Assembly (NCBI GenBank): GCA_016710625.1
Contig: JADJVK010000005.1
Coordinates: 88,339 to 152,338 of the forward strand
Direction of reading: 5' to 3'
Source: Saprospiraceae bacterium
Lineage (GTDB): Bacteria > Bacteroidota > Bacteroidia > Chitinophagales > Saprospiraceae
Length of the DNA stretch: 64,000 nucleotides
Part shown: piece by piece, positions 19,193-28,624 of the stretch
How positions within the stretch are numbered: position 1 is the first letter of the stretch
How the letters are laid out: each line of letters starts with the position of its first letter
Translations under genes and position numbers: made by a program
The notes under the pieces: model-generated
Told to the model about the DNA's origin: nothing
Database searches by the model: none
The model's input: only the letters and a program-made list of their open reading frames with translations

Positions 19193-20368
19193 TTAAATTA
19201 AATCGGATATAAATTTATTTAGATTATTGACTTGATTTTCGAAAGAATATTCAATTACCAATTTTTCATTTAATTGATTTTCAATGTTTTTATAACTAGA
19301 ATTATTAACCCAATCTAATAAAATAGTTTCAAATTCAACTGAACCATCATATGTTTTGAATATATTTGGGTAATTATCAATTGGGTATAATTTTGAGATT
19401 AAAGTTGGTTTTAACCCATAGATAGCATCATTAATTGTTCCAGAAAAATTTGTAAAACCAAATTGTTCCTGATATATCCCAAAACTATGGATTATATCAA
19501 TTGGTAAAATTAAAAAATCTGCCTTTAATAGTTTTTCTTCAAATTGTATTCTAGGAATCGATTCGTTGAAAAATTCTATTGTGAATATATCATTTTGCAG
19601 TTTTTTAAAATCATCTACAATTTGACTTCCAATTTGCTTTCTTGGTTTTCCTAGTAGTGTTAGTTTTACTTGTTTGTTAAACTTTACTATACATTTTTCA
19701 AATGCACTATAAACCATTCGATAATCTTTCCCATTTTCAGTAATTGTACCTGGAATTACTATATTGATACAATCATTTTCAGGTTTAGGAAAATTAGTCA
19801 AAATATAGGTATTTGGGAGTGTTTTATAAATCTTATCATTAAAAAACACTTCAGAATTCAAAACAAAATTTGTTATAGAGTCTGCTAAAAATGTAATTTT
19901 TTTAAAACTTCCCAACATTTCCTTTTTTGCATATTTTTCATTCTTTATAAGGCTTCTTCCCCATCTCAAAAAATTAAGAAATGAGTCATAAAAATTTTTG
20001 TCAATTATTTGAATATGCTGAAAATCATCATTTAAATAAGTATTTGCATTGTGAATTAACAATAAACTATTAAATGGTTTTACTATGTTTGACCACAAAT
20101 GATAATGGGAAGTAGCAGTTAGAACAATTAATAAATCGGTTTCCTTCAAAATAGGATTAAAGTATTTAAAAAATTCTTTAAATGATTGCTGCTCTTTATT
20201 TAATATTTTATTATCTACTTTTTCCCATTCATTGATTCCAGCCAGCTCTTTATCATTTTGAGTAGTGGAAATTATTAATAATTCATAATTTGTCTCTGAA
20301 AACAACCTGATTAAATTTAGTAATACCTCACTATGATTATACAATTCTATAATGGTTATTTTCGGCAT
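19193..20368 (-). CDS. Glycosyltransferase, GT-B type
   Basis: A 391-residue protein with a two-Rossmann layout. The N-terminal half opens ITIIELYNHSEVLLNLIRLF, and the C-terminal half carries INIVIPGTITENGKDYRMV ... VKLTLLGKPR and ADFLILPID followed by GTINDAIYGLKPTLISK, which resembles the sugar-nucleotide site of GT1/GT4-type transferases although the E-x7-E motif is not clear. It overlaps the upstream GT2 gene by 13 bp, so the two are likely translationally coupled. It is the last gene of the minus-strand glycan cluster that carries a Wzt/Wzm exporter. Donor and acceptor cannot be told. Confidence 0.7.
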   Translation of the reverse strand: MPKITIIELYNHSEVLLNLIRLFSETNYELLIISTTQNDKELAGINEWEKVDNKILNKEQQSFKEFFKYFNPILKETDLLIVLTATSHYHLWSNIVKPFNSLLLIHNANTYLNDDFQHIQIIDKNFYDSFLNFLRWGRSLIKNEKYAKKEMLGSFKKITFLADSITNFVLNSEVFFNDKIYKTLPNTYILTNFPKPENDCINIVIPGTITENGKDYRMVYSAFEKCIVKFNKQVKLTLLGKPRKQIGSQIVDDFKKLQNDIFTIEFFNESIPRIQFEEKLLKADFLILPIDIIHSFGIYQEQFGFTNFSGTINDAIYGLKPTLISKLYPIDNYPNIFKTYDGSVEFETILLDWVNNSSYKNIENQLNEKLVIEYSFENQVNNLNKFISDLI

Positions 20369-21301
20369 TTATAATTTTGATTTTGAAAATAATAAACAGA
20401 AAATACAGGGAATTTCAAGATATATTTAAGATAAAATTTTATGTGATAAAATTTTGGATCAGCTTTTATTGCTTTTAACATTACTTGTAAACTAATCAAA
20501 GGCTTTCCATAAATTAAAGCGCCATTAGAGTGATGAATATATTTTTCAGAAACTAAATATTCCTTTAAATAAGGTTTGTTTGTAATTCTCAAAATCTCCT
20601 TTCCTTCCTTTTCAAACAAATCTTTGATAGCGGAAACATTATTTTCGATTTTTTCAAAAGCACTTTTTTCCTTATAAATAGTATAAGTTCCTCTCAATGG
20701 ATGATTATTAAGAACACATGTATATTCACTTCCTTGAATAAAAGGATATTTTAATAATAACCTAACTAAAAGATGTGTGTCTTCAAAATTTCTCCATCGT
20801 TCATCAAATTTGTTTTCAATTAGAATATTTCTACTAATACACAAACAATTAAATGATAACGAATTTGATAAAACATAATCAATAACAGAAATACCATCAT
20901 TTGAAAACTGCGGAAATTTTCTTCAAAATGTTTATGAACAATTTCAAATCCAGTTGTATATACACCTTCTTTATAATTGCTTTCTAATAAATGACTTAAA
21001 TAACTTAAATGGCTTATATGATAAGCATCATCACTATCTAAAAACAAATATATTCACCAGATGATTGGTCAATTCCAAAATTTCTTGCTATGGATTGTCC
21101 TTCATTTATTTTATAATAGTATTTTATTCTCTTATCGATTAGAAAGTTTTGAATTTTATCCTTTGATTTATCTGTTGACCCATCATCTACAATTATTAAT
21201 TCCCAATTGCTTATTGTTTGATTAATGACACTATTAATAGCATCTCCTATTAGATTTTCTCTATTAAAAACTGGGCAAATTATTGAAAATTGTGGTTTCA
21301 A
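20356..21301 (-). CDS. Family 2 glycosyltransferase (two missing T's split the frame)
   Basis: One GT2 gene of 315 residues, read here in three overlapping frames. ATG 21301 gives FSIICPVFNRENLIGDAINS and VDDGSTDKSK. At about 21043 the T run lacks one base, after which LDSDDAYHISHLSYL (the DxD region) continues; at about 20921 another T is missing, after which PQFSNDGISVIDYVL leads to the C-terminal frame ending at 20356. The length 946 plus two bases is 948 (316 codons). The GT-A fold with DxD-type metal site transfers a sugar from a nucleotide donor to the surface-glycan intermediate at the inner membrane face. Specificity unknown. Confidence 0.8.
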
Positions 21302-21315
21302 ATTTTATTGTTAAA

Positions 21316-22201
21316 TTATTTTTTCATAAAAAGAGTAAAAAAAAAATAAGGTGTTAGCAATATTTTATCTATTCTTTTAGATATAAATTTCCTTTTCATT
21401 AAAAATCTATAATCATATTCTATGTAGTTTCTAAAAAAATGTGAAATTAATCGTATTTCCATATTCTTAAAAGCATGAAAAAAATGTTTTTATAAAACAT
21501 TCTATTATAAAAAATAGCGTTATTCAGATTCTTAATAGAATTATTCTCATGAATATTATAAACTGCCACTGGTTCAAGAGATGGGCTAGAAATTATTGTA
21601 GCGTTATTGTAAAATAATCTGTAGTATAAATCTACATCTTCGGCTTGTAATAAATACTTATCAAATAATCCAACATCTAAAATTGTAGATTTTCTAATAC
21701 AAATTGAATTAATTGCAAAATTATCTCCTCTAATAAAATCGAAAATGCTTAATATTTTAAGTGGAGTTTCACAACCCATCAATTCATTATTTATATATAC
21801 ATTATTTAAATTTGTAATATTTATTTCATTCAATGTAGAAATCTTAATCCTATTCACAACAGCATCTATGATATTATCTTTTAATAATTCAATATCATAT
21901 AAAAATCTATTTTGCAAATAATAATCATCAGCATCTAAAAAGCTATATAATCATTTTTAGAAATCAAAATTCCTAGATTTCTAGCATTTCCAGCACCCAA
22001 ATTGATATTGCTATCAACATTAACAACTTTAATTCTTTTATATAAATTTGATAATTTTATACATAATTCTAATGTATTATCATTAGAAACATCGTTAATT
22101 AAAACAATCTCTGAAACTTCATTTTGAATCAAACAAGATTCAACTGCTTTTTCTAAAGTATTACTAGAATTATAGACTGGAATTATAACACTTATTGACA
22201 T
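21316..22201 (-). CDS. Family 2 glycosyltransferase (two missing bases split the frame)
   Basis: ATG 22201 (MSISVIIPVYNSSNTLEKAV) begins a GT2 domain with LINDVSNDNT and LGAGNARNLGI. At about 21933 one T is missing in the run of AFLDADDYY, shifting to the frame that runs to 21447; a second lost base near 21447 shifts to a frame encoding RNYIEYDYRFLMKRKF that ends with TAA at 21316-21318. The length 886 plus two bases is 888 (296 codons). The last ~45 residues are thus outside the longest open frames. Same role and cluster as its neighbours: assembly of an exported glycan. Confidence 0.75.
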
Positions 22202-22295
22202 TTTTTCTTTTATTTTACCAGTTATAACACCTAAATAAAATATTGGAGGTCTCATTAAATTTATTAAAATAATTTGCCAATAATTATTTTTCCCA

Positions 22296-23099
22296 TTAAT
22301 GAAAAATAAATTTCCTTAAAAAGTTTTTAAAAAATAGACCAAATAATGATTTAAAAAATAAATAAAAATAATAAAATATTGAGAATTGGTTTTTAAATAC
22401 TTCATCTCTACCTTGTGCAAAAATTGAATTAAATTGCCAAAGTAAAGTAAATTTTATTGGTGAAATATAGTGAAAAACTACTAATTCAGGGTCATAAGCT
22501 ATTTTACACCCATTTTTTTCCAACCTATTTTGAAGTTCAGTCTCTTCGCCATAAGCAATGGAATTTCCAATCATGCCAAAATCATTTTTAAATCCATTTA
22601 AATTTATTATTGCTTTTTTTTTATAAATTACATTTCCTCCACAGGGTACATCATAATTACATAATCCAAAATTATCTAAAACTAATTCTTTATTTCCAAA
22701 ATCTTTCGGCAACCATTTAGGGATATTACAATCTGAATAACCAATGTAATTTCCACCTATACAATCATAATCAAATTTAATTATATCAAGTAATCTTTCA
22801 ATATAATTATCATCTAAAAATGCATCATCATCTATATAAACTAACCAATCTCCAATTGATTCTGATATTGCACGATTTCTTGCAATTGACAATCCTATTT
22901 TTTCTTCATAAAAATATTTAAAGTTTTGTTTGTTTTTTATATATTCTAAAACAACTTGTTCTGTATCGTCTGTAGAGGCATTATTAATAATTAGAACTTC
23001 AAATAAATTAATATATTTCTCAATCTTAATTGAATTCAAACATTTAATCAATAAATTTCTTCTATTAAATGTGCATATAGCTATGGTTATAATTTTCAT
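22296..23099 (-). CDS. Family 2 glycosyltransferase (intact)
   Basis: A 267-residue GT2: ITIAICTFNRRNLLIKCLNS at the N-terminus, NNASTDDTEQ, IARNRAISES, and the metal-binding YIDDDAFLDD at about residue 90. The C-terminal acceptor region contains GEETELQNRLEKNG, the ED/E-type catalytic base motif of the family. The C-terminus has a hydrophobic stretch (FYYFYLFFKSLFGLFF) that suggests membrane association. It is the only uninterrupted GT2 in the cluster and begins 4 bp into the degraded gene upstream. Confidence 0.85.
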   Translation of the reverse strand: MKIITIAICTFNRRNLLIKCLNSIKIEKYINLFEVLIINNASTDDTEQVVLEYIKNKQNFKYFYEEKIGLSIARNRAISESIGDWLVYIDDDAFLDDNYIERLLDIIKFDYDCIGGNYIGYSDCNIPKWLPKDFGNKELVLDNFGLCNYDVPCGGNVIYKKKAIINLNGFKNDFGMIGNSIAYGEETELQNRLEKNGCKIAYDPELVVFHYISPIKFTLLWQFNSIFAQGRDEVFKNQFSIFYYFYLFFKSLFGLFFKNFLRKFIFH

Positions 23100-23849
23100 T
23101 TTAAAATAGAATTACACTTTTTTATAAATCTATTTTTTGTATTGAATCTTATTTGAAAAGCATGATATATCATCCCATTATATGTTGTACCATAACCAAA
23201 AATATTCTCTGGGTATAAATTCCAACATGGCATTTCTACTTCTGTTGGGAACCAATACTTAATATTTGCACCGATATCCAAACTTTTTGATGTTAATATA
23301 CCTCCAATATCATTATTATCATCTTCATCTAATGATTCAATACAAAGTTTTTCAAATAAACTTTTTACTTACATACCCAAAAAAATGGGCAACGTAAACA
23401 TTTTTACCTTCTTTTATGATTAGCTGTTTGAATTGCCTGAAATAGTATTGCCATCTTGAATATCATTTAACAATGAAAATATTGCTTCTTTTCAATGGAA
23501 TACAATCAATATCAAAAATATAAAATATTTAAAAAAATTAAAATTCTTAAATGTGAAAATAAATTCAGCATGGCTACAATTATCATTTATTTGTAAAAGT
23601 GGTAAATTAAAGAATTTAAAACTTTTTTTTTTTGATAAGTAACTATTTCTAAATCAATATTATTATTAAAAAGCTAATTATAAGAACATCTTCAAACTTA
23701 ACATTTTTAATATTATAAATACTTAATAATCCACTATTACTAAATAAATGATTTTTTTATTTATATTAGTTTTCCAAAATCTCTTATAAATCAATTTATT
23801 TCAATTTTAGATTTGTAAATACTTTTACACATTTTTAGGAAATTTGCTC
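23096..23849 (-). pseudogene. Broken glycan-cluster gene, possibly a nucleotide-sugar transferase
   Basis: No long frame survives, but pieces in all three minus-strand frames form a plausible protein: VKFEDVLII, NIDLEIVTYQKKK, IFDIDCIPLKRSNIF (a DxD-like site around 23,500), NVYVAHFFGY, and a final open stretch from 23281 to 23096 (SLDIGANIKYWFPTEVEMP ... ENIFGYGTTYNG). The IFDIDCIPL phrase and the position between GT2 and Wzt genes suggest a sugar transferase, but I cannot name the family. At least six indels are needed to join the parts, matching the damaged 23.1-24.0 kb stretch, so poor consensus is as likely as real decay. Confidence 0.45.
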
Positions 23850-24995
23850 CTAATTATTTTTGATCCTAGATATATTAATTGTAGATGCACTATAAATATA
23901 ATCAAATTTATTTGAAAAATCAAGTAAAAAATATCTAACAAGTATAATTCCAGGTGACAATAAAATTTCTTTGAATAATTAGTTTAATAGAAGTGTTTTG
24001 CCTATTAATTTCAATTTGCCAATTGAATCAAAACTGGTTATATGAGTTATTATCTCATCTTTTTCATTTTTAAAATTTATAGCTAATTCAAAATCTGAAT
24101 TCAGTTCTTTAGAAAAAATTTGAAAATTTATATGAATATCATCACCCATATAAAAATAATTTGTTAATATATTACTTTCATTTAAAATTTTATATTTAAT
24201 TATTTGTATTTTCTTATTACCAAATCTTTTAGAAATTAACTCGGAATTAATAATACTGTTTTTATATTTTTTAATAATTAAGTTAGTATTTTTAAAATCA
24301 ATAATTTCTCCACCAGTTAGTAAAATAGAATTATTAGTAATTTTTTCTATCATCCCCAAATCATGACTCACCACCACCACTGTCCGACCTTCTCCTTTAC
24401 TAACAGACTCCATTTTGCCCAGGCATTTTTTTTGAAATTCTGCGTCTCCAACCGAAAGTACTTCATCTACAAGCAAAATTTCAGGATCAAGGTGAGCAGC
24501 GACGGCAAAGGCGAGGCGGAGCTGCATTCCACTACTATACTTTTTTAGGGGCGTATCCAAAAAGGTTTCTACACCACTGAAATCTATTATTTCATCAAAC
24601 TTTTTTTGTATTTCATGTTTTTTGAGCCCCAATATTGCTCCATTAAAATAGACATTTTCTCTACCAGTCAATTCTGGATGGAAACCTGTTCCCACTTCAA
24701 GTAAGCTTGCTACCCTACCTCGCAATTTGATGCTTCCTGTGGTGGGTGGTGTGATTCTACTCAATATTTTCAATAAAGTACTTTTCCCAGCTCCATTTCT
24801 ACCGATAATACCAACGGTTTCTCCAGGATATATATCAAAATTTATATCTTTCAATGCATAAAATGGCTCTGTTTTTGGCGAACCAAACCACTTAGATGGG
24901 CTAGATAATCTATCCCTCAATGAATAGTATCTTTCTTCTTTCGACCCAATTTGATACACTTTACTTAAATCCCTAACGGCAATAATTGGTTTCAA
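23850..24995 (-). CDS. Wzt-type polysaccharide ABC exporter, ATP-binding subunit (C-terminus interrupted)
   Basis: ATPase of a surface-polysaccharide exporter. Walker A GRNGAGKST at residues 65-73, signature YSSGMQLRLAF from residue 153, Walker B ILLVDE at 173-178, and the H-loop VVVSHD. The N-terminal VYQIGSKEERYYSLRDRL insertion is typical of Wzt/TagH/RfbB-type exporters. After residue ~240 comes a Wzt C-terminal carbohydrate-binding domain. The printed frame ends at 23979, but in the same frame the domain goes on (LFKEILLSPG ... YFLLDFSNKFDYIYSAS) to 23850. Adding one T, one C and one A between 23958 and 23980 would turn the junction into NLIIPKEILLSPG, as expected. A Wzt C-terminal domain usually recognises the finished glycan. 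It pairs with the permease gene just upstream. Confidence 0.88.
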
Positions 24996-25038
24996 ATATT
25001 TCTATTATCAATTTTATGAAGAAAATAATATTTCATTT

Positions 25039-25869
25039 CTACGCAATATCTGCAAAAAAGGCTTCCGTTTTTCTAAAATAATATATTCCTATCAAAAATA
25101 ATATACTATTATTAACGAATCCTAGAAAAATTGTAACAAAATCTATTGGTTCATTACTAAATGCACATCTCCAGAGGTGCATTGCTCCATTCAAAGGATG
25201 CAGAGACTTCAATAAATTCAAACTAGCATCTTGAAAATCAAGCGGATACAACACTGTTGAAGAAAATAATAATAGCTGAATCAGAAATGGTAGTGCATAC
25301 CGAACATCCCTAAATTTCAAATTCATCGCTGCCAAAAGGCACCCAATCCCAAAAGCAGCTAATAAGGTCAGAATAATTGCACCTAAGATATATAAAAAAC
25401 TAAAAACATGAAAATGGTTATTAAATATTAAGGTGCCTATGATTAAAGAGACAGACATTATTGTAAAATCTACCAATGCATTTCCTATCGCTGCTATGGG
25501 AATTACTAATCTCGGAAAATAGATTTTTTTAATAATATTGGCGTTTGAGACCATGCTTTCAGCAGCTTGACTTATTGATACTGAGAATAATTGCCACAAA
25601 ACCAAGCCAGTTAGTACAAAATATCCGTAATTCATCCAATGCAAATTGGGTTGTATAGATTTGCTCAATGCAAAATAAAATACTGCAAGAAGGGTCAATG
25701 GTTGAATAAAAACCCAGAGTACACCAATGACCGTCTGCTTATATTTTACTTTTAAATCCCTCCAGACAAAAAAGTAAATTAATTCACGATTTTGCCATAG
25801 TTCTCGAATATTCAGCGAAAAATGGGTAATCGGCTTTATTTCTATATAGTGATCTTTTTCAGATACCAT
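25039..25869 (-). CDS. Wzm-type polysaccharide ABC exporter, permease subunit
   Basis: A 276-residue ABC-2 type permease: cytoplasmic N-terminus with ELWQNRELIYFFVWRDLKVKYKQTVIGVLWVFIQP, the signature of O-antigen/teichoic acid exporters, then six transmembrane helices (about 50-70, 75-95, 125-150, 155-180, 185-205, 245-262). It is followed 43 bp later by the Wzt gene on the same strand and is the first gene of the glycan cluster. Together they would move a lipid-linked glycan across the inner membrane. The intergenic region upstream holds no clear promoter. Confidence 0.9.
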   Translation of the reverse strand: MVSEKDHYIEIKPITHFSLNIRELWQNRELIYFFVWRDLKVKYKQTVIGVLWVFIQPLTLLAVFYFALSKSIQPNLHWMNYGYFVLTGLVLWQLFSVSISQAAESMVSNANIIKKIYFPRLVIPIAAIGNALVDFTIMSVSLIIGTLIFNNHFHVFSFLYILGAIILTLLAAFGIGCLLAAMNLKFRDVRYALPFLIQLLLFSSTVLYPLDFQDASLNLLKSLHPLNGAMHLWRCAFSNEPIDFVTIFLGFVNNSILFLIGIYYFRKTEAFFADIA

Positions 25870-25984
25870 AAATAATATTTATTGCTTTTGATTGTATTTG
25901 ACTATTAAAATCACAATGATTTTTGTCAAAAATATATATTTTATTTTTAATTAATGGGATATTAGCGAATTACAAAGCTAATTT

Positions 25985-26320
25985 ATAAGGATAATAATTT
26001 TTATTCAACTCTTTCAGAGTTGGCTTCTTTTTCAATCACCCGAATTTTATTCGGGGTTTGTATATTAAAGCCTTTCAGGCTTTTTGTTTTTCTTTGCCTC
26101 TTCCCACTTCGTACTATCCCTCCTCCTATCTCCCCGAATTTTATTCAGGGTTATGAAGATTAAAGCTTTTCAGGCTTATTGTATTCCCCTCTATCCCACT
26201 TCCACTATCCCTCTCCCTCTATCCCCGAATTTCATTCGGGGTTAAAAAGATTCAAGTCCTTCGGACTTTTGCCTTTATAACTATTACTTATTGTCTTCAA
26301 TGAATCCCGAAAGGGATTTA
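25985..26320. repeat. Cluster of small palindromes, ~92-bp unit repeated
   Basis: Three copies of a composite unit: a palindrome CCCGAAT...ATTCGGG (26039-26056, 26132-26150 imperfect, 26223-26241), a 12-18 nt gap ending GATT or ATATT, then a second hairpin of the form AAGCC-TTTCA-GGCTT (26068-26082, 26162-26177 imperfect, 26254-26268), then a C/T-rich spacer. The unit recurs every ~92 bp. Flanking them are AACTCT-TTC-AGAGTT (26007-26021) and AATCCC-GAAA-GGGATT (26303-26318). The stems vary while pairing is kept, as with REP-like elements. No ORF. Confidence 0.75.
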
Positions 26321-26404
26321 AAAGCATATTCTACCAATTAATCACTAGCATTGAATTACAATAGAGACTATTTTATTGAAGCTCTTTAGACATCGTATTT
26401 TCAC

Positions 26405-26645
26405 TTTGTTTCTCACGATGTTCCTTTGCAACCTCGCAGTGTTCCTTTAGTTTATCACAATGTTCCTTTGCAACCTCGCAGTGTTTCTTTTGTTTCTCAC
26501 GATATTTCTTTGCAACCTCGCAGTGTTTCTTTAGTTTCTCACGATGTTTCTTTGCAACCTCGCAGCGTTTCTTTAGTTTATCACGATGTTCCTTTGCAAC
26601 CTTGTAGTGTTCCTTTAGTTTATCACAACGTTCCTTTGCAACCTT
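26405..26645. repeat. 21/42-bp tandem repeat array, open on both strands
   Basis: Eleven to twelve 21-bp units alternate between two types, TTTGCAACCTCGCAGTGTTCC-like (positions such as 26425 on) and TTTAGTTTATCACAATGTTCC-like, making about six 42-bp copies with a few substitutions. The plus strand is open as 14-residue repeats (QPRSVPLVYHNVPL). The minus strand is open too, as charged 14-residue repeats (KLKEHCEVAKEHRE) ending MSKELQ and TAA near 26375, with no ATG at the upstream end. I annotate it as a repeat and not as a gene. Confidence 0.8.
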
Positions 26646-26709
26646 AGAAGAAATTTGTTTAGTGCCCTAAAATTTCTTGACAAATTTAGCGTCAATTTAC
26701 AACAGTTCA

Positions 26710-27228
26710 TCAATTTTTCTTTTTGACTTCCTCTTTTATTAGAACAGCCTTTTTCTTTTTTTCTTCCATCAACTTTGCCCTTTTATCAATATAACTATCC
26801 ACTTGCTCTTTGATTAATAAGTCTTTATTATTCAATCTTCTATGATAACAAATCATTACAAACTCAGCCATATCATCTGGATGAAGGATGCCTAATTGTT
26901 TAATAGTATGTGAAAGTCTTGAGCCATAATAAAATCCCCAGTTATTCAAAATCCAAAGTTTAAGCCCACCCTTAATTCTCACTTGCTCCTCTGTGAATGA
27001 TGTAAACTGTTTAATAGCTGCAGTTTCCAATTTTTTATTCAATTGTACAATAGCATCTTCCACATCTTTTGGAATATAAGTGCCATACAAAAATTCTTTT
27101 TTTATTCTGGAAGCATACTCCTTTTCATAAGTAGCTCTATCTGAAGGCAGATCTTTTTCATTGGCAACCTTTTGTGAGAAACCAAAATTTGAAATAAAAA
27201 TGAAGGCAAATAAAAAGATGATTCTCAT
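26710..27228 (-). CDS. Exported DUF6794-like protein
   Basis: A 172-residue protein with a signal peptide (residues 1-18, FISNFGFSQ). The core, about residues 50-135, reads YIPKDVEDAIVQLNKKL ... LKLWILNNWGFYYGSRLSH ... GILHPDDMAEFVMICYHR, which I recognise as the DUF6794 pattern (helical, Trp- and His-rich, function unknown). The C-terminus is a Lys/Glu-rich probable helix. Located in the periplasm or outer membrane by inference. Transcribed divergently from the FAD oxidoreductase gene, 118 bp apart. Confidence 0.7.
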   Translation of the reverse strand: MRIIFLFAFIFISNFGFSQKVANEKDLPSDRATYEKEYASRIKKEFLYGTYIPKDVEDAIVQLNKKLETAAIKQFTSFTEEQVRIKGGLKLWILNNWGFYYGSRLSHTIKQLGILHPDDMAEFVMICYHRRLNNKDLLIKEQVDSYIDKRAKLMEEKKKKAVLIKEEVKKKN

Positions 27229-27346
27229 ATTTTTTTCTAATTTAACTACAAATGTAGGCGTTTATTGTATTGCATTTTATAAAGAAATTGAATTTAACCA
27301 TCGATTAACTAAAATTATGTCTATTTTTGAATTCATTCTTCTTTTT

Positions 27347-28624
27347 ATGAATGTAGTGATCATTGGAAATGGAATTAGTGGTATTACCGCTGCAAGACAT
27401 ATTAGAAAACTCAGTAATGCTTCGATAACTGTTATATCGGAGGAGGCGGACTATTTTTTTAGTCGTACAGCCCTGATGTATATCTATATGGGGCATATGC
27501 GACTACAAGATACTCAACCATATGAAAATTGGTTTTGGGAAAAAAATAAGATTTCTTTATTAAAAAAAAGAGTGGAATCTGTTGATTTTACAACCAAAAA
27601 AATTATTCTACAAGATCATTCTAATATAAATTACGACAAATTAATTATTGCTACTGGCTCGAAATCAAATAATTACAATTGTAAAGGAACTGAGTTGGAG
27701 GGCGTTAGAAGTTTATATCACTTACAAGATTTAACTTATATTGATAAAATATCCGCAGGATTAAATAGAGCAGTAATCGTTGGTGGTGGATTGATTGGGG
27801 TAGAATTGGCAGAAATGTTTCACAGTAGAAATATTCCTGTTACTTTTTTGGTGAGAGAAACTTCCTTTTGGGGGAAAGTATTGCCTCCTGAAGAAGCAAA
27901 TATGATTGACCGACATCTTTTCGAACACCATATTGATCTGAAATTAAAACCTGAGCTAACTGAAATAATTGGCGAAGCTGGAAAGGTGGTCGCCATCAAG
28001 GCAAGTACTGACGAAGAAATTTCCTGTGGTTTTGTAGGTATCACTATCGGAGTAAGCCCAAATATTGATTTTCTGAAATTTTCTGCTCTGAAAACCAATA
28101 AAGGGATTCTAGTGAATGAATTTTTAGAGACTAACATAGAGGATGTATATGCCATTGGCGATTGTGCAGAATTGGAAAATCCAGATCAAGATAGAAAATC
28201 AATAGAAGCAATATGGTACACAGGCAGAATGATGGGTGAGGTAGTTGCACAGTCAATTTGTGGTACAAAAACGGCATATCATCCCGGAATTTGGTTTAAT
28301 TCTGCAAAATTTTTTGATATCGAATATCAGGTTTATGGAAAAATAGACCCTATTTTACCCGAAGGAATTGAAACTATTTATTGGGAACATAAAGAGGGCA
28401 AAAAATCCATAAGAATCAATTTTTCTTCTGTAGATAAGGCAGTCATTGGATTCAATCTAATGGGCATCCGATTTCGCCATAATATTTGTGAACAATGGAT
28501 AAAAGAAAGAAAAACAATAGACTACGTTGTAAAACACCTTCAAGAAGCCAATTTTGACCCTGAATTTTTCAAAAGATATGAAACTGAAATTCAAAAATTA
28601 TATTTAGAAAAATTTAATCAATGA
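27347..28624 (+). CDS. FAD/NAD(P)-dependent oxidoreductase (pyridine nucleotide-disulfide type)
   Basis: A 425-residue flavoprotein. I set the start at ATG 27347 because the Rossmann fold (MNVVIIGNGISGITAARHIRK) begins there; the open frame extends ~60 codons upstream without homology. Residues 1-35 bind FAD; ATGSKSNN is the middle motif; a second dinucleotide fold VIVGGGLIGVELAEM binds NAD(P)H; VYAIGDCAE is the FAD-ribityl motif. No redox-active CxxxxC pair is seen, which places it with rubredoxin/ferredoxin reductase or nitrite-reductase-like enzymes. It overlaps the next gene by ATGA (28621-28624), a membrane iron-sulfur protein, so the two probably form an electron-transfer pair. Redox partner otherwise unknown. 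Confidence 0.85.
   Translation: MNVVIIGNGISGITAARHIRKLSNASITVISEEADYFFSRTALMYIYMGHMRLQDTQPYENWFWEKNKISLLKKRVESVDFTTKKIILQDHSNINYDKLIIATGSKSNNYNCKGTELEGVRSLYHLQDLTYIDKISAGLNRAVIVGGGLIGVELAEMFHSRNIPVTFLVRETSFWGKVLPPEEANMIDRHLFEHHIDLKLKPELTEIIGEAGKVVAIKASTDEEISCGFVGITIGVSPNIDFLKFSALKTNKGILVNEFLETNIEDVYAIGDCAELENPDQDRKSIEAIWYTGRMMGEVVAQSICGTKTAYHPGIWFNSAKFFDIEYQVYGKIDPILPEGIETIYWEHKEGKKSIRINFSSVDKAVIGFNLMGIRFRHNICEQWIKERKTIDYVVKHLQEANFDPEFFKRYETEIQKLYLEKFNQ

Noticed and set aside
19193..26320. Glycan cluster plus repeat island as a recent mobile element
   Set aside because: No integrase, transposase, tRNA target or flanking direct repeats were seen; low GC alone is common for glycan clusters.
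26405..26645. CRISPR array
   Set aside because: The units are contiguous with no unique spacers, two unit types simply alternate, and no cas gene is near.
26426..26647. 73-codon plus-strand ORF with 14-residue repeats
   Set aside because: It exists only because the 21-bp repeat has no stop in that frame; the opposite strand is open for the same reason, and no start context or family supports it.
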